Origin: Chitinophaga filiformis
GTDB lineage: Bacteria; Bacteroidota; Bacteroidia; Chitinophagales; Chitinophagaceae
NCBI RefSeq assembly: GCF_900102545.1
Contig: NZ_FNBN01000001.1
Coordinates: 123,581 to 187,580, forward strand
DNA: 64,000 nucleotides
Reading direction: 5' to 3'
The notes below the pieces were generated by a model that was not told the DNA's origin, did no database searches, and saw nothing but the letters and a program-made list of their open reading frames with translations. This document shows, in pieces, positions 9,499-19,253 of the stretch (its first letter is position 1; every line of letters begins with the position of its first letter). The translations under genes were made by a program, and so were the position numbers.

Positions 9499-9811
9499 AA
9501 TTGTTTTCTATTTAAAAACTGTTAAAAATTTACTAATAACCCGTTTTTTTACCCAGCAAAGGTAAAATTCTCAGATGAATATTCAAATTTTTGTTACAAT
9601 ATTATTTTCATTGATAACTAGTTAACTACTAGTGCTTAGGTAAAACAAATGTTATACCTTAATTTGAATCGGTATATAACGAATAAGCATATTTGTTATA
9701 ACTAAAACAAAGTAATGTTAAAGTTATGTTACACCCATATATACAAATTAGGGGCCAAATTGTTAAAATTTGACATTTTAAGCATAGCTTAGCAATCTTT
9801 TTAAAGCACCT
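9499..9811. other. AT-rich divergent intergenic region
   Basis: This 313-bp gap separates the OmpA-like gene from the polyprenyl synthase gene. It holds the OmpA promoter at 9557-9587. The rest is very AT-rich, with short repeats (two ACTAGT copies near 9616-9632, several GTTATA/TGTTA motifs), and no convincing promoter for the plus-strand gene could be assigned. A TTTG at about 9768 lacks a matching -7 box. Confidence 0.6.
9557..9587 (-). promoter_or_regulatory. Bacteroidetes-type promoter of the OmpA-like gene
   Basis: On the minus strand: TTTG, 19 bp, TACCTTTG, a full match to -33/-7 consensus, 58 bp upstream of the ATG at 9498. Confidence 0.75.
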
Positions 9812-10777
9812 ATGGACGAAATTAAACACCTGATCAGTAAGGAATTACAGGATTTTGAAAGCAAATTCGCAGACGCTGTAAAAAGTCATGTCCCCCTTTT
9901 GGACAGGATCATGCATTACATCGTTAAACGTAAAGGCAAGCAGATCAGACCCATGTTTGTGCTTTTATCTGCCAAACTCTTTAAAGCCGACATACAGGAA
10001 AGCACATATCACGCCGCCGCCTTCGTAGAATTGCTTCATACAGCTACACTCGTTCATGACGACGTGGTAGACGATGCCAACGAAAGACGGGGCTTCTTCT
10101 CTATCAATGCACTGTGGAAAAACAAAATAGCCGTGCTGGTAGGAGACTATCTCCTGTCCAAAGGATTACTACTTTCAGTAAATAATAATGAGTTCAAAGC
10201 CTTAAAGATCCTCTCAGAAGCCGTAAGGGAAATGAGTGAAGGTGAACTTCTGCAGATAGAAAAGACCCGCAAGCTCAATATTAAAGAAGACATCTACTTC
10301 GAGATCATCCGCCGGAAAACAGCCTCCCTCCTCGCCTCAGCCTGCGCGGCCGGCGCCTGGAGCACTACCAACGACGATGAAACGACAGAGAAAATGCGCC
10401 TTTTCGGCGAGAAAGTAGGTGTGGCATTCCAGATCAAAGATGATCTCTTCGACTATGGTTCAGAAAAAATAGGCAAACCTACAGGAATTGACATAAGGGA
10501 AAAGAAAATGACCCTCCCGCTCATTTATACACTGGAACATGCTACTCCGGAAGTCAGAAGGAATATTATCAATATCGTCAAAAATCACAACACCGATAAA
10601 GACCGCGTTGCCGAAGTAATAGACCTGGTCAAAAAATCTGGTGGTATAGAATATACCCAACAGAAAATGTTCGAGTACCGCGACGATGCACTGGCCATCC
10701 TTCACAGCTTTCCGGAAAACAATATCCGCACCGGCCTGGAAACATTAGTAAGATATACCACAGATCGTACTTTTTAA
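9812..10777 (+). CDS. Polyprenyl diphosphate synthase (octaprenyl/heptaprenyl type)
   Basis: Trans-isoprenyl diphosphate synthase that elongates farnesyl diphosphate for quinone side chains (321 residues, usual length). The first Asp-rich motif is HDDVVDDANERRG (Asp83 onward) and the second is KDDLFDYG (about residue 210); the substrate motif GKQIRPMFVLL is near residue 45. Product chain length cannot be read safely from sequence; menaquinone synthesis is the likely use in this phylum, and it would serve the complex I encoded further along. The gene is followed 69 bp later by recJ on the same strand. Confidence 0.92.
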   Translation: MDEIKHLISKELQDFESKFADAVKSHVPLLDRIMHYIVKRKGKQIRPMFVLLSAKLFKADIQESTYHAAAFVELLHTATLVHDDVVDDANERRGFFSINALWKNKIAVLVGDYLLSKGLLLSVNNNEFKALKILSEAVREMSEGELLQIEKTRKLNIKEDIYFEIIRRKTASLLASACAAGAWSTTNDDETTEKMRLFGEKVGVAFQIKDDLFDYGSEKIGKPTGIDIREKKMTLPLIYTLEHATPEVRRNIINIVKNHNTDKDRVAEVIDLVKKSGGIEYTQQKMFEYRDDALAILHSFPENNIRTGLETLVRYTTDRTF

Positions 10778-10846
10778 CCAATAAAAACTTATCTTCCGAG
10801 ACAGAACATTATTCAAAACAACTTTAGATACTAACTCAGGCACTAA

Positions 10847-12553
10847 ATGCAAAAACGCTGGACAGTCCGATCTTATCAACCGAAACAGGAAGCATTGCTC
10901 CAGTCGTCTTTGCGTATTCACCCGCTGCTATGCAGATTGCTCGTACAACGCGGTATGCATACTTACGATGAATCACGCCTCTTCTTCCGGCCAACACTCG
11001 CAGATCTGCACGATCCCTGGCTGATGAAAGATATGGATAAAGCGGTCTCCCGTATTGAACAGGCCTTTTTCAGAAATGAAAAGATCCTTGTTTTCGGCGA
11101 CTATGATGTAGATGGCACCACCGCCGTAGCTACTGTTTTTGACTTTCTGCATTCTCTATATAATAATATCGAATTTTATATTCCTCACCGCTATAAAGAA
11201 GGATATGGTATTTCCCAGCAAGGGATAGAATATGCAAGGGATAATGACTTTACCCTGGTTATTGCATTAGACTGTGGCATCAAAGCCATCGACCAGATCA
11301 CCTGGGCCGCCGGCAATGGCATAGACTTTATTATCTGTGACCACCACCTGCCGGATGCAATATTGCCTCCTGCTGTTGCCATCCTGAATCCGAAACAATA
11401 CGACTGCCCTTATCCATATAAAGAGCTGAGTGGTTGTGGCATCGGTTACAAACTGATCTCCGCTTTCGCACAGAAAAGAGGTGTGCCCGATGAAAAAGTG
11501 CATAATTACCTGGACCTGGTAGCTACCAGCATAGCTGCTGACATAGTACCAATGACCGGAGAAAATCGTGTACTGGCATTTCATGGATTAAAGAAAGTAA
11601 ACTCATCTCCACTTCCAGGCATACAGGCATTGATAGAACTCAGCGGATTAAAAGAACAACTGACCATCTCCAACCTTGTATTTGTGATCGCTCCACGCGT
11701 TAACGCTGCAGGCAGAATGGATGATGCAAGAAAAGCAGTGAATCTTTTCGTAGAGAGAGATAAGGATAAGGCAATGGAAATTGCCAAAGTGTTGCATGCC
11801 GACAATTTTGACAGAAAAGAAATAGACGGTAACATCACCAAAGAAGCAGTTGAACTGTTGCAGAACGATCTTACACTGCAGGATAAAAAATCTACCGTTC
11901 TTTATAAACCCGACTGGCACAAAGGTGTTGTAGGAATTGTTGCTTCCCGACTGATTGATAAATATTATTACCGGCCTACTATTATTCTTACACTAAGCAA
12001 TGATAAAGTGGCTGGTTCTGCACGTTCAGTTACCGGCTTCAATGTATATGAAGCCATTCACCAATGCAAGGAATTGCTTGAGAATTATGGAGGTCACTTC
12101 TATGCAGCAGGCATGACATTAAAGCCTGAAAATGTTGCTGCATTCCAAAAGAAATTTGAAGAAGTGGTAGCCACTACTATTGATCCGGATCTACTGGTAC
12201 CGGAAATAGTGATCGACACCGAAATACAACTGAAAGATATTACACCCGCTTTCTTCAATATACTGCGTCAATTCGAACCACTGGGACCGGAAAACCTACG
12301 TCCCGTTTTCCTCGTCAGAAATGTAACAGACAGCGGTTATTCAAGGCTTGTCAAAGATGAACATATTAAGTTCTCCGTAAAACAGGGCAAGTCTCCCAAT
12401 GCATTAACGGGCATAGGATTCTACATGTCCGAAAAATTCCACATTGTAAACAGCAAAGAACCCTTCGATATGGTCTTTACCATCGATGAAAACGAGTGGA
12501 ACGGTAAGATGAATCTGCAACTCAAAGTAATTGACATCAGGGCACATCACTAA
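10847..12553 (+). CDS. recJ: Single-stranded-DNA-specific exonuclease RecJ
   Basis: 5'-3' single-strand DNA exonuclease used in recombination and mismatch repair. The DHH phosphoesterase motifs are visible: DYDVDGTTA at about residue 85, DCGIK near 140, and DHHLPD at about 165. The DHHA1 motif GGHFYAAGMTL is at about 415, and a C-terminal OB-like domain follows. The length of 568 residues matches the family. No terminator is visible between this gene and the convergent esterase gene 33 bp downstream. Confidence 0.95.
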   Translation: MQKRWTVRSYQPKQEALLQSSLRIHPLLCRLLVQRGMHTYDESRLFFRPTLADLHDPWLMKDMDKAVSRIEQAFFRNEKILVFGDYDVDGTTAVATVFDFLHSLYNNIEFYIPHRYKEGYGISQQGIEYARDNDFTLVIALDCGIKAIDQITWAAGNGIDFIICDHHLPDAILPPAVAILNPKQYDCPYPYKELSGCGIGYKLISAFAQKRGVPDEKVHNYLDLVATSIAADIVPMTGENRVLAFHGLKKVNSSPLPGIQALIELSGLKEQLTISNLVFVIAPRVNAAGRMDDARKAVNLFVERDKDKAMEIAKVLHADNFDRKEIDGNITKEAVELLQNDLTLQDKKSTVLYKPDWHKGVVGIVASRLIDKYYYRPTIILTLSNDKVAGSARSVTGFNVYEAIHQCKELLENYGGHFYAAGMTLKPENVAAFQKKFEEVVATTIDPDLLVPEIVIDTEIQLKDITPAFFNILRQFEPLGPENLRPVFLVRNVTDSGYSRLVKDEHIKFSVKQGKSPNALTGIGFYMSEKFHIVNSKEPFDMVFTIDENEWNGKMNLQLKVIDIRAHH

Positions 12554-12586
12554 GTAATAATACTTATTACCGACTAACACTTGCTA

Positions 12587-13390
12587 TTACAACTTTACTT
12601 TTTTCTGTTGCAGCAGCCAGGTATATAATGCAGTATCTGCATATGCTCTTGTCCAGGCATCATGCCCTCCTGTAGGATTTTCCGTATACTTAACCAGGTT
12701 ACTTCCACATGCTTTTAAAGCATTCACCATATCCCGCGAGCCGGATACAGCTACCGTAGGATCATTGGCATTATGGAAGTCCCATATCGGCATATTCTTC
12801 AATACACAAGCCTGCGATGGCGTACCTGCACCGCTGATAGGCACAAGAGCCGCAAACTTCTCAGGACTTGTCTGTGCCCAGTTCCAGGTACCATATCCAC
12901 CCATACTTAATCCGGTTAAATAAACACGTGAACTATCCACATGATATTTCTTCAGCACTTCTTTATACAACTGTTGTAAAACATCAGTATTCCACCAGGA
13001 GGCAGTGCACTGTGGAGCAATCATTACAAACTGCTTTCCTGTTACCACTCTTGGTAAACCTATTTTTCTGATCACATTAATATCGTTTCCTATTTCCCCT
13101 ACACCGTGCAAAAAGATCACAATAGGCCATTTATAGGACTTTTTCTCATTGTAAGTGTCGGGAACATAAAGCAGGTAATCGTCAATATTTCCACCCTTGT
13201 AATCCATTGTTTTCACTGTAATACCTGGGGTTTGAGGATCAAACACGTCTTCTTTGGGAGGATCAGGAATTGTATCCGTTCCGTCGCCGCCGGGTGTTGC
13301 GGCATCATTCTTTTTGGAACATGCTACTATATTGCCTAATAGAACAATCAGTAGCACATAAAGAAATCTCTTAAATACTCTTCTTTTCAT
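12587..13390 (-). CDS. Exported alpha/beta-hydrolase lipoprotein (esterase, PHB-depolymerase-like)
   Basis: A 267-residue predicted lipoprotein: a basic N-terminus, a hydrophobic stretch and a lipobox IVAC at about residues 21-24. The alpha/beta-hydrolase core shows an oxyanion-side motif PIVIFLHGVGE, a nucleophile elbow GLSMGGYGTW, an Asp in HNANDPTV and a His in GGHDAW, the full catalytic triad in order. This matches the prolyl-oligopeptidase/phospholipase-like family often found in Bacteroidetes, acting at the cell surface or in the periplasm. The substrate is unknown; ester cleavage on plant polysaccharides is one possibility. It is convergent with recJ. Confidence 0.82.
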   Translation of the reverse strand: MKRRVFKRFLYVLLIVLLGNIVACSKKNDAATPGGDGTDTIPDPPKEDVFDPQTPGITVKTMDYKGGNIDDYLLYVPDTYNEKKSYKWPIVIFLHGVGEIGNDINVIRKIGLPRVVTGKQFVMIAPQCTASWWNTDVLQQLYKEVLKKYHVDSSRVYLTGLSMGGYGTWNWAQTSPEKFAALVPISGAGTPSQACVLKNMPIWDFHNANDPTVAVSGSRDMVNALKACGSNLVKYTENPTGGHDAWTRAYADTALYTWLLQQKKVKL

Positions 13391-13405
13391 ATGTGTGGCA
13401 TAAAT

Positions 13406-13439
13406 GAAAAATCCCGTCTCATGTGCTATGAGACGGGAT
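13406..13439 (-). terminator. Terminator downstream of htpG
   Basis: Perfect 12-bp stem ATCCCGTCTCAT / ATGAGACGGGAT with a 5-nt loop, followed on the minus strand by a run of T. It lies about 110 bp after the htpG stop. A second small hairpin, TGCATCC/GGATGCA, lies between at about 13513-13529. Confidence 0.8.
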
Positions 13440-13547
13440 CCGGGTTATTATTTCTTATTACAAACCTACTATATTTCTATCAAACTGCCACTGGAAACAC
13501 CCAGGTGCATCCTACGGATGCAGGCATTTATCTATCTAAATAGCGGA

Positions 13548-15383
13548 TTAATTTTTCTTTTCAGCACTCATTAATTCTACACTTCTGTTCACAAAGGCCG
13601 TAAGGTCAGCACCCGTCAGCAGGTTCTGAGATAATAACGCTAAATCTGCCAGATTTCGTACCTGCTTCTGCTGTTTATCGTTATCATTTTCTTCCAGGAT
13701 CTGGAGATAGATAGGATGGTTTGCATTGATGGTCATATTGATCTCATCAGGCATGTTGGCATACCAGCTCATACCACTACCTCCTACTGCTGCCATATCT
13801 TTCATACGACGCATAAATTCCGGACGGGTTACGATCACTGGCTGGGCATCTGCACTCAGACCTTTCAGTTCTACCTTCACATGCTCCTGCGGAATATGCT
13901 GGAAAAGTTCCTTCAGTTTGCTTTCCTGATCAGATGTTAATACACTTTCTGTCTTTTCATCTTTATCTACCAGGTTATCTGCAATATCAGCATCTACGCG
14001 GGTGAACATCATGCTATCCCACCTTGGCTCCATATTGTTGATGAACGCAGCATCGATAATAGTATCCAGCTTTACGATCTTATATCCTTTGTTCTTCGCA
14101 GCCTGTATGTAGCTATCCTGCTGTACTGCATTTGTTGCATACAATACAACCAGCTTTCCATCTTTGTTAGTCTGCAAAGCACTTGCTTCTTGCTTGTATT
14201 CTTCCAGTGTATAGAACTTGCCAGCCTCAGTAATATCTTCCATGAGCAGGAATTTGTTTCCTTTCTCCTGGAATTTATCATCGGTCATCATACCATACTT
14301 GGCAAACAAGCCGATGGATTCCCATTTCTCTTCGAAACTCTTACGGTCATTGCGGAAGATCTCATCCAGTTTATCAGCTACTTTCTTAGTGATATAAGAG
14401 CTGATCTTTTTCACGTTCGGATCTCCCTGCAGATAACTGCGGCTTACGTTCAGCGGAATATCCGGACTATCTATCACACCATGCAATAACATCAGGAATT
14501 CAGGAACGATATCCTTCACTTCATCTGTCACGAATACCTGGTTGGAATACAGGCTGATCTTGTCTTTCTGTACCTCGAAGCTCTTGCTGATCTTAGGGAA
14601 ATACAGGATACCTGTCAGGTTGAACGGATAATCCACATTCAGATGGATCCAGAACAATGGCGCCTCTGCATACGGATATAATTCTTTATAGAAATTGTGA
14701 TAATCTTCTTCTGTCAGCTCAGTTGGTTTCTTCGTCCATGCCGGGTTGGTATTATTCAACTGCTTGTCTGCAAATTTTACAGGCACAGGCAGGAATTTAC
14801 AGAACTTCTCCAGTATGTTCTGGATACGATGTTCATCCAGGAATTCTTCACTTTCTTCATTAATGTGCAGCACAATGTCAGTACCACGGTTTTCCTTCGT
14901 AGTCTCTTCCAGCATATACTCAGGACTGCCATCACATTCCCAGCGTACAGCAGGCGCTTCCTGCTTGTGTGATTTGGAGAAGATCTCTACCTGGTTACTC
15001 ACCATGAAGGAGGAATAGAAACCCAGACCAAAGTGGCCGATGATATTGGCGCCATCTGTCTGACCCTTGTATTTTTTCAGGAATTCTTCTGCACCGGAGA
15101 AAGCTACCTGGTTGATGTATTTATCCACTTCTTCAGCAGTCATACCCACTCCCATATCGGAAATGGTCAGTGTCTTCTTTTCTTTATCCAGCTTCACAGT
15201 AATTTCAGGGGTGCCCAGCTCACCTTTAAACTCTCCGACACTGGCTAATGTTTTTAATTTTTGGGTAGCATCAACCGCATTACTCACCAGTTCGCGGATG
15301 AAGATCTCATGGTCTGAATAGAGGAATTTCTTAATAATGGGGAAAATGTTCTCTGTCTGAACACGTATTGCTCCTTTCTGCAT
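13548..15383 (-). CDS. htpG: Molecular chaperone HtpG (Hsp90)
   Basis: ATP-dependent cytosolic chaperone (611 residues from this start). The GHKL ATPase motifs are in order: EIFIRELVSNAVDATQKL (Asn and Glu for Mg-ATP), DMGVGMT, and GHFGLGFYSSFMV; middle and C-terminal domains follow to full length. I chose the ATG at 15383 because the protein then begins MQKGAIRVQTENIFPIIKKF, as HtpG proteins usually begin; the frame is open 11 codons further to a TTG. No clear housekeeping promoter was found upstream, which would fit a heat-shock-type promoter, but none was recognised by sequence. Confidence 0.96.
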   Translation of the reverse strand: MQKGAIRVQTENIFPIIKKFLYSDHEIFIRELVSNAVDATQKLKTLASVGEFKGELGTPEITVKLDKEKKTLTISDMGVGMTAEEVDKYINQVAFSGAEEFLKKYKGQTDGANIIGHFGLGFYSSFMVSNQVEIFSKSHKQEAPAVRWECDGSPEYMLEETTKENRGTDIVLHINEESEEFLDEHRIQNILEKFCKFLPVPVKFADKQLNNTNPAWTKKPTELTEEDYHNFYKELYPYAEAPLFWIHLNVDYPFNLTGILYFPKISKSFEVQKDKISLYSNQVFVTDEVKDIVPEFLMLLHGVIDSPDIPLNVSRSYLQGDPNVKKISSYITKKVADKLDEIFRNDRKSFEEKWESIGLFAKYGMMTDDKFQEKGNKFLLMEDITEAGKFYTLEEYKQEASALQTNKDGKLVVLYATNAVQQDSYIQAAKNKGYKIVKLDTIIDAAFINNMEPRWDSMMFTRVDADIADNLVDKDEKTESVLTSDQESKLKELFQHIPQEHVKVELKGLSADAQPVIVTRPEFMRRMKDMAAVGGSGMSWYANMPDEINMTINANHPIYLQILEENDNDKQQKQVRNLADLALLSQNLLTGADLTAFVNRSVELMSAEKKN

Positions 15384-15705
15384 GGGTGTCAAATTTTTTA
15401 AAAGTTTTCCTGACAAAGGATATGCCAGCAGACATTAAGCTGACAAACTGTCCGGCGAGGGCCTCAAAACAGACCTTTTTCATACCGTCGCTTGTTCGAC
15501 GCTTATTCGACGCTTATTCGTCCTTTGTTCGACCAAGCAGGCTTACATGCAGAAATGGCACTTTTTCACCCACAGCTTAACAAATAAATCATATGAACAC
15601 CGCCCGGATTTTAACGCAAAAAATGTAGTTTTAACATCCTGACCCCGATGAACTGTTGAGATGTAAGTTTTTACCCAAACCCTCTTTATAAAAACCTCTA
15701 TTTAC
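15384..15705. other. Divergent intergenic region between htpG and the T9SS nuclease gene
   Basis: A 322-bp gap containing a four-copy 11-bp direct repeat at 15486-15534 (listed separately). A weak -7-like TAAGTTTT lies near 15665, but no full promoter was recognised for either divergent gene. Confidence 0.5.
15486..15534. repeat. Four-copy 11-bp direct repeat (array A)
   Basis: Four consecutive 11-mers, CGTCGCTTGTT, CGACGCTTATT, CGACGCTTATT and CGTCCTTTGTT, then a partial CGACC. The period equals about one DNA helical turn. It is placed between the divergent htpG and T9SS genes. Related arrays are at 19210-19253 and 55531-55579. Confidence 0.75.
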
Positions 15706-18700
15706 ATGAAAAGACCTTTACTCCTTTTCTTTGCTGCAGTTTGTTTTGCCAATGCCAACGCGCAGACGCAACCCGCTGCCCAGTCGCTGCCTTACCAGCA
15801 GCCATTCAGTACCTTACCACCCTCATCCACGACCTATCCGGACGGATGGCAGGGATGGACACTTTCCGGATCGCCTTCAGGCAACTTTAATGTGCTGCCG
15901 CCAGCATCCGACAAGGCCCTTGTAACCGGCAGCGCCTCCAGCACTGCCAACGGCGTATATAATTATTCCGGAAAACTGGGCTTCCTCAATAGCGGCAGTG
16001 TAGATAACTCACTGGTACTTGCATTGAACACTACAGGCCAGATCAACATTGCTCTCCAGTACGACGTAATGACGCTGCGTAACCCTTACGACGGTACCAG
16101 CAACACCCGTATCAATGAAGTAACCCTGCAGTACCGTATCGGGAACACAGGCAATTTTACCAATATCACCGGTGTTGAGTACCAGAATGGTACCACTCAG
16201 CAAACCGGTTCCGGTGTGACTACACCGCTCGATTCTGCCCACAGGTCATTGACACTGCCAGCTGCCTGCGAAAATCAGCCACTGGTACAGCTGCGCTGGG
16301 TAAACCGTCAGATCAGTGGCGCCGGCTCCCGTCCTTCGTTTGCCATCGACAATATCGTAGCCGGCAGCTCCGGTGCAGATGTAACGCCACCCGCTATCGA
16401 CAGCCTCTTCCCGGCCAACAACGGCACCGGCGTATCGCCAGCCGCTCAGCCTACTATCTTCTTTACAGAAAATATCAAGGCGGGCAGTGGTCAGCTGATA
16501 CTGCACAACGTTACAGCCGGCACACAGCAGGTATTCCCTGTAGATAGTGCCGCAGTAATTATCAGTAACAATAGCCTGACACTGGCCGTGACGCTGCAAC
16601 CGCAGCACAGCTACTATATCACCTTGGATGATGGTGCCATACTTGACCTCAGCGACAATGTATTTGCAGGCATCACCGACAACAGCACCTGGGCATTCTC
16701 CACGGGTACGCAGCAGTTGTCATTCGACTTCAACGCCTGCATTACAGGCAGCATCACCGGAGGGTTCAAACAATACAGCGTAAGCGGTGCTCAGAAATGG
16801 GATTGTACCACCTTCGGACAGAACGGCAACGGCGTACAGATCAACGGATACAGTGGCGGTCCGATAGAAAATGAAGACTGGCTCATCTCCCCCGCCTTCG
16901 ATCTTTCTTCCGGTTTTGACTATCCGCTGCTGGATTTTGCCAGCCGTACAGCATTCTCCGGTCCTACCCTGCAATTGATGGTATCCTCCAACTATGATGG
17001 TATCAGCAATCCGCACACTGCTACCTGGACACCAGTGAACGGACGTTTCCCTGCCCTGCTGTCAGATACCTGGACTGTTTCAGACAGTATCAACCTGGCA
17101 GCGTTCAAACAGCCGAATGTATATATCGCTTTTGTATATACCTCCTCTCCGTCTATTGGTGCAGCCCGCTGGACATTGGACGACTTCCATATCACCAATA
17201 GTCCTGTGGCGCCTAAGCCTTCCCTGGATCTGAATACCAGCAGCATCGACTTTGATTATGTGCCTGCAGGACAGCAATCAGCTCCGCTGCCATTTACCTT
17301 CCAGGCCAACGACTTCATTGACAGCCTGGTCCTGGTGTCATCTTCCGGATTCTCTATTGCGAAAGACAGCAATGGCGTATATAGCCAATCGCTGACCTAT
17401 CTGCAGGATTCACTCAACGGTCCACGGACAGTATGGGTGAAATTCCATCCTACAGCAGCAGATCAGAACTATACCGGCACCATCACCTTCGACAGCGACA
17501 GCATCCATGTGCCAGCTATCAGGCTTTCCGGTACTTCTCTGCGCTCACTGAAAGTGGTAAACTGGAATATCGAATGGTTCGGTAGTCCCGCCCAGAATCC
17601 GGCTAATGACAGCCTGCAACAGGCCAATGTGACCACCATTCTCAAGAAACTAGATGCAGACATCTTTGCACTGGCAGAGGTGGTAGATACAGCCCGCTTC
17701 AGAGCAGTGGCTAACCAGATGCCTGGATACAGCTATATTATCTCTGATTTCGGTTCTTATGCAGATAGCATCAAGGATGTGGATTACGCTTCCGCCCAGA
17801 AACTGGCCTTCCTGTATAAAACATCCGTTATCAAGGGAATAAGCTCTTATGGCGTATTACGTCGTGGTGGCAGCAGCGATGCTTATTACAACTGGTCATC
17901 CGGCAGATTCCCGTTCCTCCTGGAAGCCAGGGCTAAGCTGAACAACGACAGCGCCCTGATCCGCTTTGTATTGCTGCATGCAAAAGCCAATACTGGTACT
18001 GCCGCAGATAAGATCGAGTCCTGGCACAGGCGTAAAAACGGCAACCTGGAACTGAAAGATAGCCTGGATGCCCAGTATCCGACAGCCAACTTTGTGATAC
18101 TTGGCGACTTCAACGACGCACTTAATAAGACTATCACGACAGAACTGGCGCCAGATACAACCACTTCTTACATAGATTTCATCAACGACAGTACACATTA
18201 TAAACCGCTGACCCTGCCGCTCAGTTTGCAGGGCCAGAAGTCAACCGCTTCTTTTAACACCGTGATTGACAATGTACTGGCTTCTGATGAAATGGCACTG
18301 AGCTACATCCCCGGATCTGCCCGTGTAAGGATAGAGGTGGAAAAACTGGTGAACAGTTACAGCAGCACCACTACTGACCACTACCCAGTGCAGACAAACT
18401 ATAACCTGCACGTATTGGCCCATCCGGCGCCGCTGGAAGACTTCTCTGCCACCGTTGACACCGGAGATGTGAAATTGACCTGGAGCACGCCTTATGAGCT
18501 GAATACCGCTTATTTTGTGATACAGCGCTCCCGCAATCAGCAACAGTTCGAAAACGTAGATACAGTGTCGGCGCATGGCACTACTTCCCTGCCAAACAGT
18601 TATGTAACTTATGATACCCGTCCATGGCTGGGATCGTCTTACTACAGGCTGAAAACAGTAGGATTGGACGGCACAGTCAGCTATAGCAGCAATGAAAGAG

Positions 18701-18972
18701 TGATTATTACCCTTAAAGACCTGATACAGAAACTTTTCTGGTGTATCTTTGGCCATCAGTTACAGGTGTATCTGGATATCGAAAGACCAGGACAGGCCAT
18801 TCTGCAGCTGGTTGATATGCAGGGGCATGTGAGACAGACGACCATGACGACTGTAAACAAAGGAAGAAATATCAAGACATTGGATATCAGTAATTTGTCT
18901 AATGGTGTGTATATTCTGCGCGTACAAAGCAAGGAAGGCATCCAGACAAGCAAGATACTTGTTAACCACTGA
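15706..18972 (+). CDS. T9SS-exported multidomain protein with endonuclease/exonuclease/phosphatase domain
   Basis: A 1088-residue secreted protein. Order: signal peptide (1-20); choice-of-anchor-like region (about 25-220); SbsA/Big_5 Ig-like domain (about 227-330); a second adhesin-like jelly roll (about 340-500) with NEDWLISPAFDLSSG; a linker; an EEP domain (about 615-900); an FN3-like module; and a C-terminal type IX sorting domain (about 1015-1088) ending in SNGVYILRVQSKEGIQTSKI. The EEP motifs are intact: NWNIEW at 618, LAEV, LGDFND at about 800 and TTDHYPV at about 890, supporting metal-dependent phosphodiester hydrolysis. An extracellular nuclease anchored by T9SS is the likeliest role. 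It is a single gene with its own terminator. Confidence 0.87.
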   Translation: MKRPLLLFFAAVCFANANAQTQPAAQSLPYQQPFSTLPPSSTTYPDGWQGWTLSGSPSGNFNVLPPASDKALVTGSASSTANGVYNYSGKLGFLNSGSVDNSLVLALNTTGQINIALQYDVMTLRNPYDGTSNTRINEVTLQYRIGNTGNFTNITGVEYQNGTTQQTGSGVTTPLDSAHRSLTLPAACENQPLVQLRWVNRQISGAGSRPSFAIDNIVAGSSGADVTPPAIDSLFPANNGTGVSPAAQPTIFFTENIKAGSGQLILHNVTAGTQQVFPVDSAAVIISNNSLTLAVTLQPQHSYYITLDDGAILDLSDNVFAGITDNSTWAFSTGTQQLSFDFNACITGSITGGFKQYSVSGAQKWDCTTFGQNGNGVQINGYSGGPIENEDWLISPAFDLSSGFDYPLLDFASRTAFSGPTLQLMVSSNYDGISNPHTATWTPVNGRFPALLSDTWTVSDSINLAAFKQPNVYIAFVYTSSPSIGAARWTLDDFHITNSPVAPKPSLDLNTSSIDFDYVPAGQQSAPLPFTFQANDFIDSLVLVSSSGFSIAKDSNGVYSQSLTYLQDSLNGPRTVWVKFHPTAADQNYTGTITFDSDSIHVPAIRLSGTSLRSLKVVNWNIEWFGSPAQNPANDSLQQANVTTILKKLDADIFALAEVVDTARFRAVANQMPGYSYIISDFGSYADSIKDVDYASAQKLAFLYKTSVIKGISSYGVLRRGGSSDAYYNWSSGRFPFLLEARAKLNNDSALIRFVLLHAKANTGTAADKIESWHRRKNGNLELKDSLDAQYPTANFVILGDFNDALNKTITTELAPDTTTSYIDFINDSTHYKPLTLPLSLQGQKSTASFNTVIDNVLASDEMALSYIPGSARVRIEVEKLVNSYSSTTTDHYPVQTNYNLHVLAHPAPLEDFSATVDTGDVKLTWSTPYELNTAYFVIQRSRNQQQFENVDTVSAHGTTSLPNSYVTYDTRPWLGSSYYRLKTVGLDGTVSYSSNERVIITLKDLIQKLFWCIFGHQLQVYLDIERPGQAILQLVDMQGHVRQTTMTTVNKGRNIKTLDISNLSNGVYILRVQSKEGIQTSKILVNH

Positions 18973-18998
18973 TCTTTTTGAAAAAGCCATTAATTCAG

Positions 18999-19031
18999 CC
19001 GGCCTGTATTACAATACGGGCCGGTTTTTTT
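18999..19031 (+). terminator. Terminator after the T9SS nuclease gene
   Basis: A 12-bp stem CCGGCCTGTATT / AATACGGGCCGG with one wobble pair, a very short loop and seven T following. Confidence 0.88.
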
Positions 19032-19209
19032 GCTGCCACATATTCCGAATATCCTATTTAGCTCTAAATAAGAACATCTAACCAGGAAATTTTATATTCC
19101 CCTGCCCTCGCATCGCATGCCTGAACCGAATGGTTTGATAATCAGGAACTACCAGGCACATCAAAGTAATAGACTTACAGGAGTTGATTAATCTTTCTGC
19201 AGCGTTCGG

Positions 19210-19253
19210 ATAGCTTACTGTCGGCTTAGCATCGGCTTGGAGTCGGCTTACCA
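19210..19253. repeat. Four-copy 11-bp direct repeat (array B)
   Basis: Consecutive 11-mers ATAGCTTACTG (diverged), TCGGCTTAGCA, TCGGCTTGGAG and TCGGCTTACCA. The period matches arrays A (15486) and C (55531), and GCTTA sits at the same place in the unit as in array A. Confidence 0.65.
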
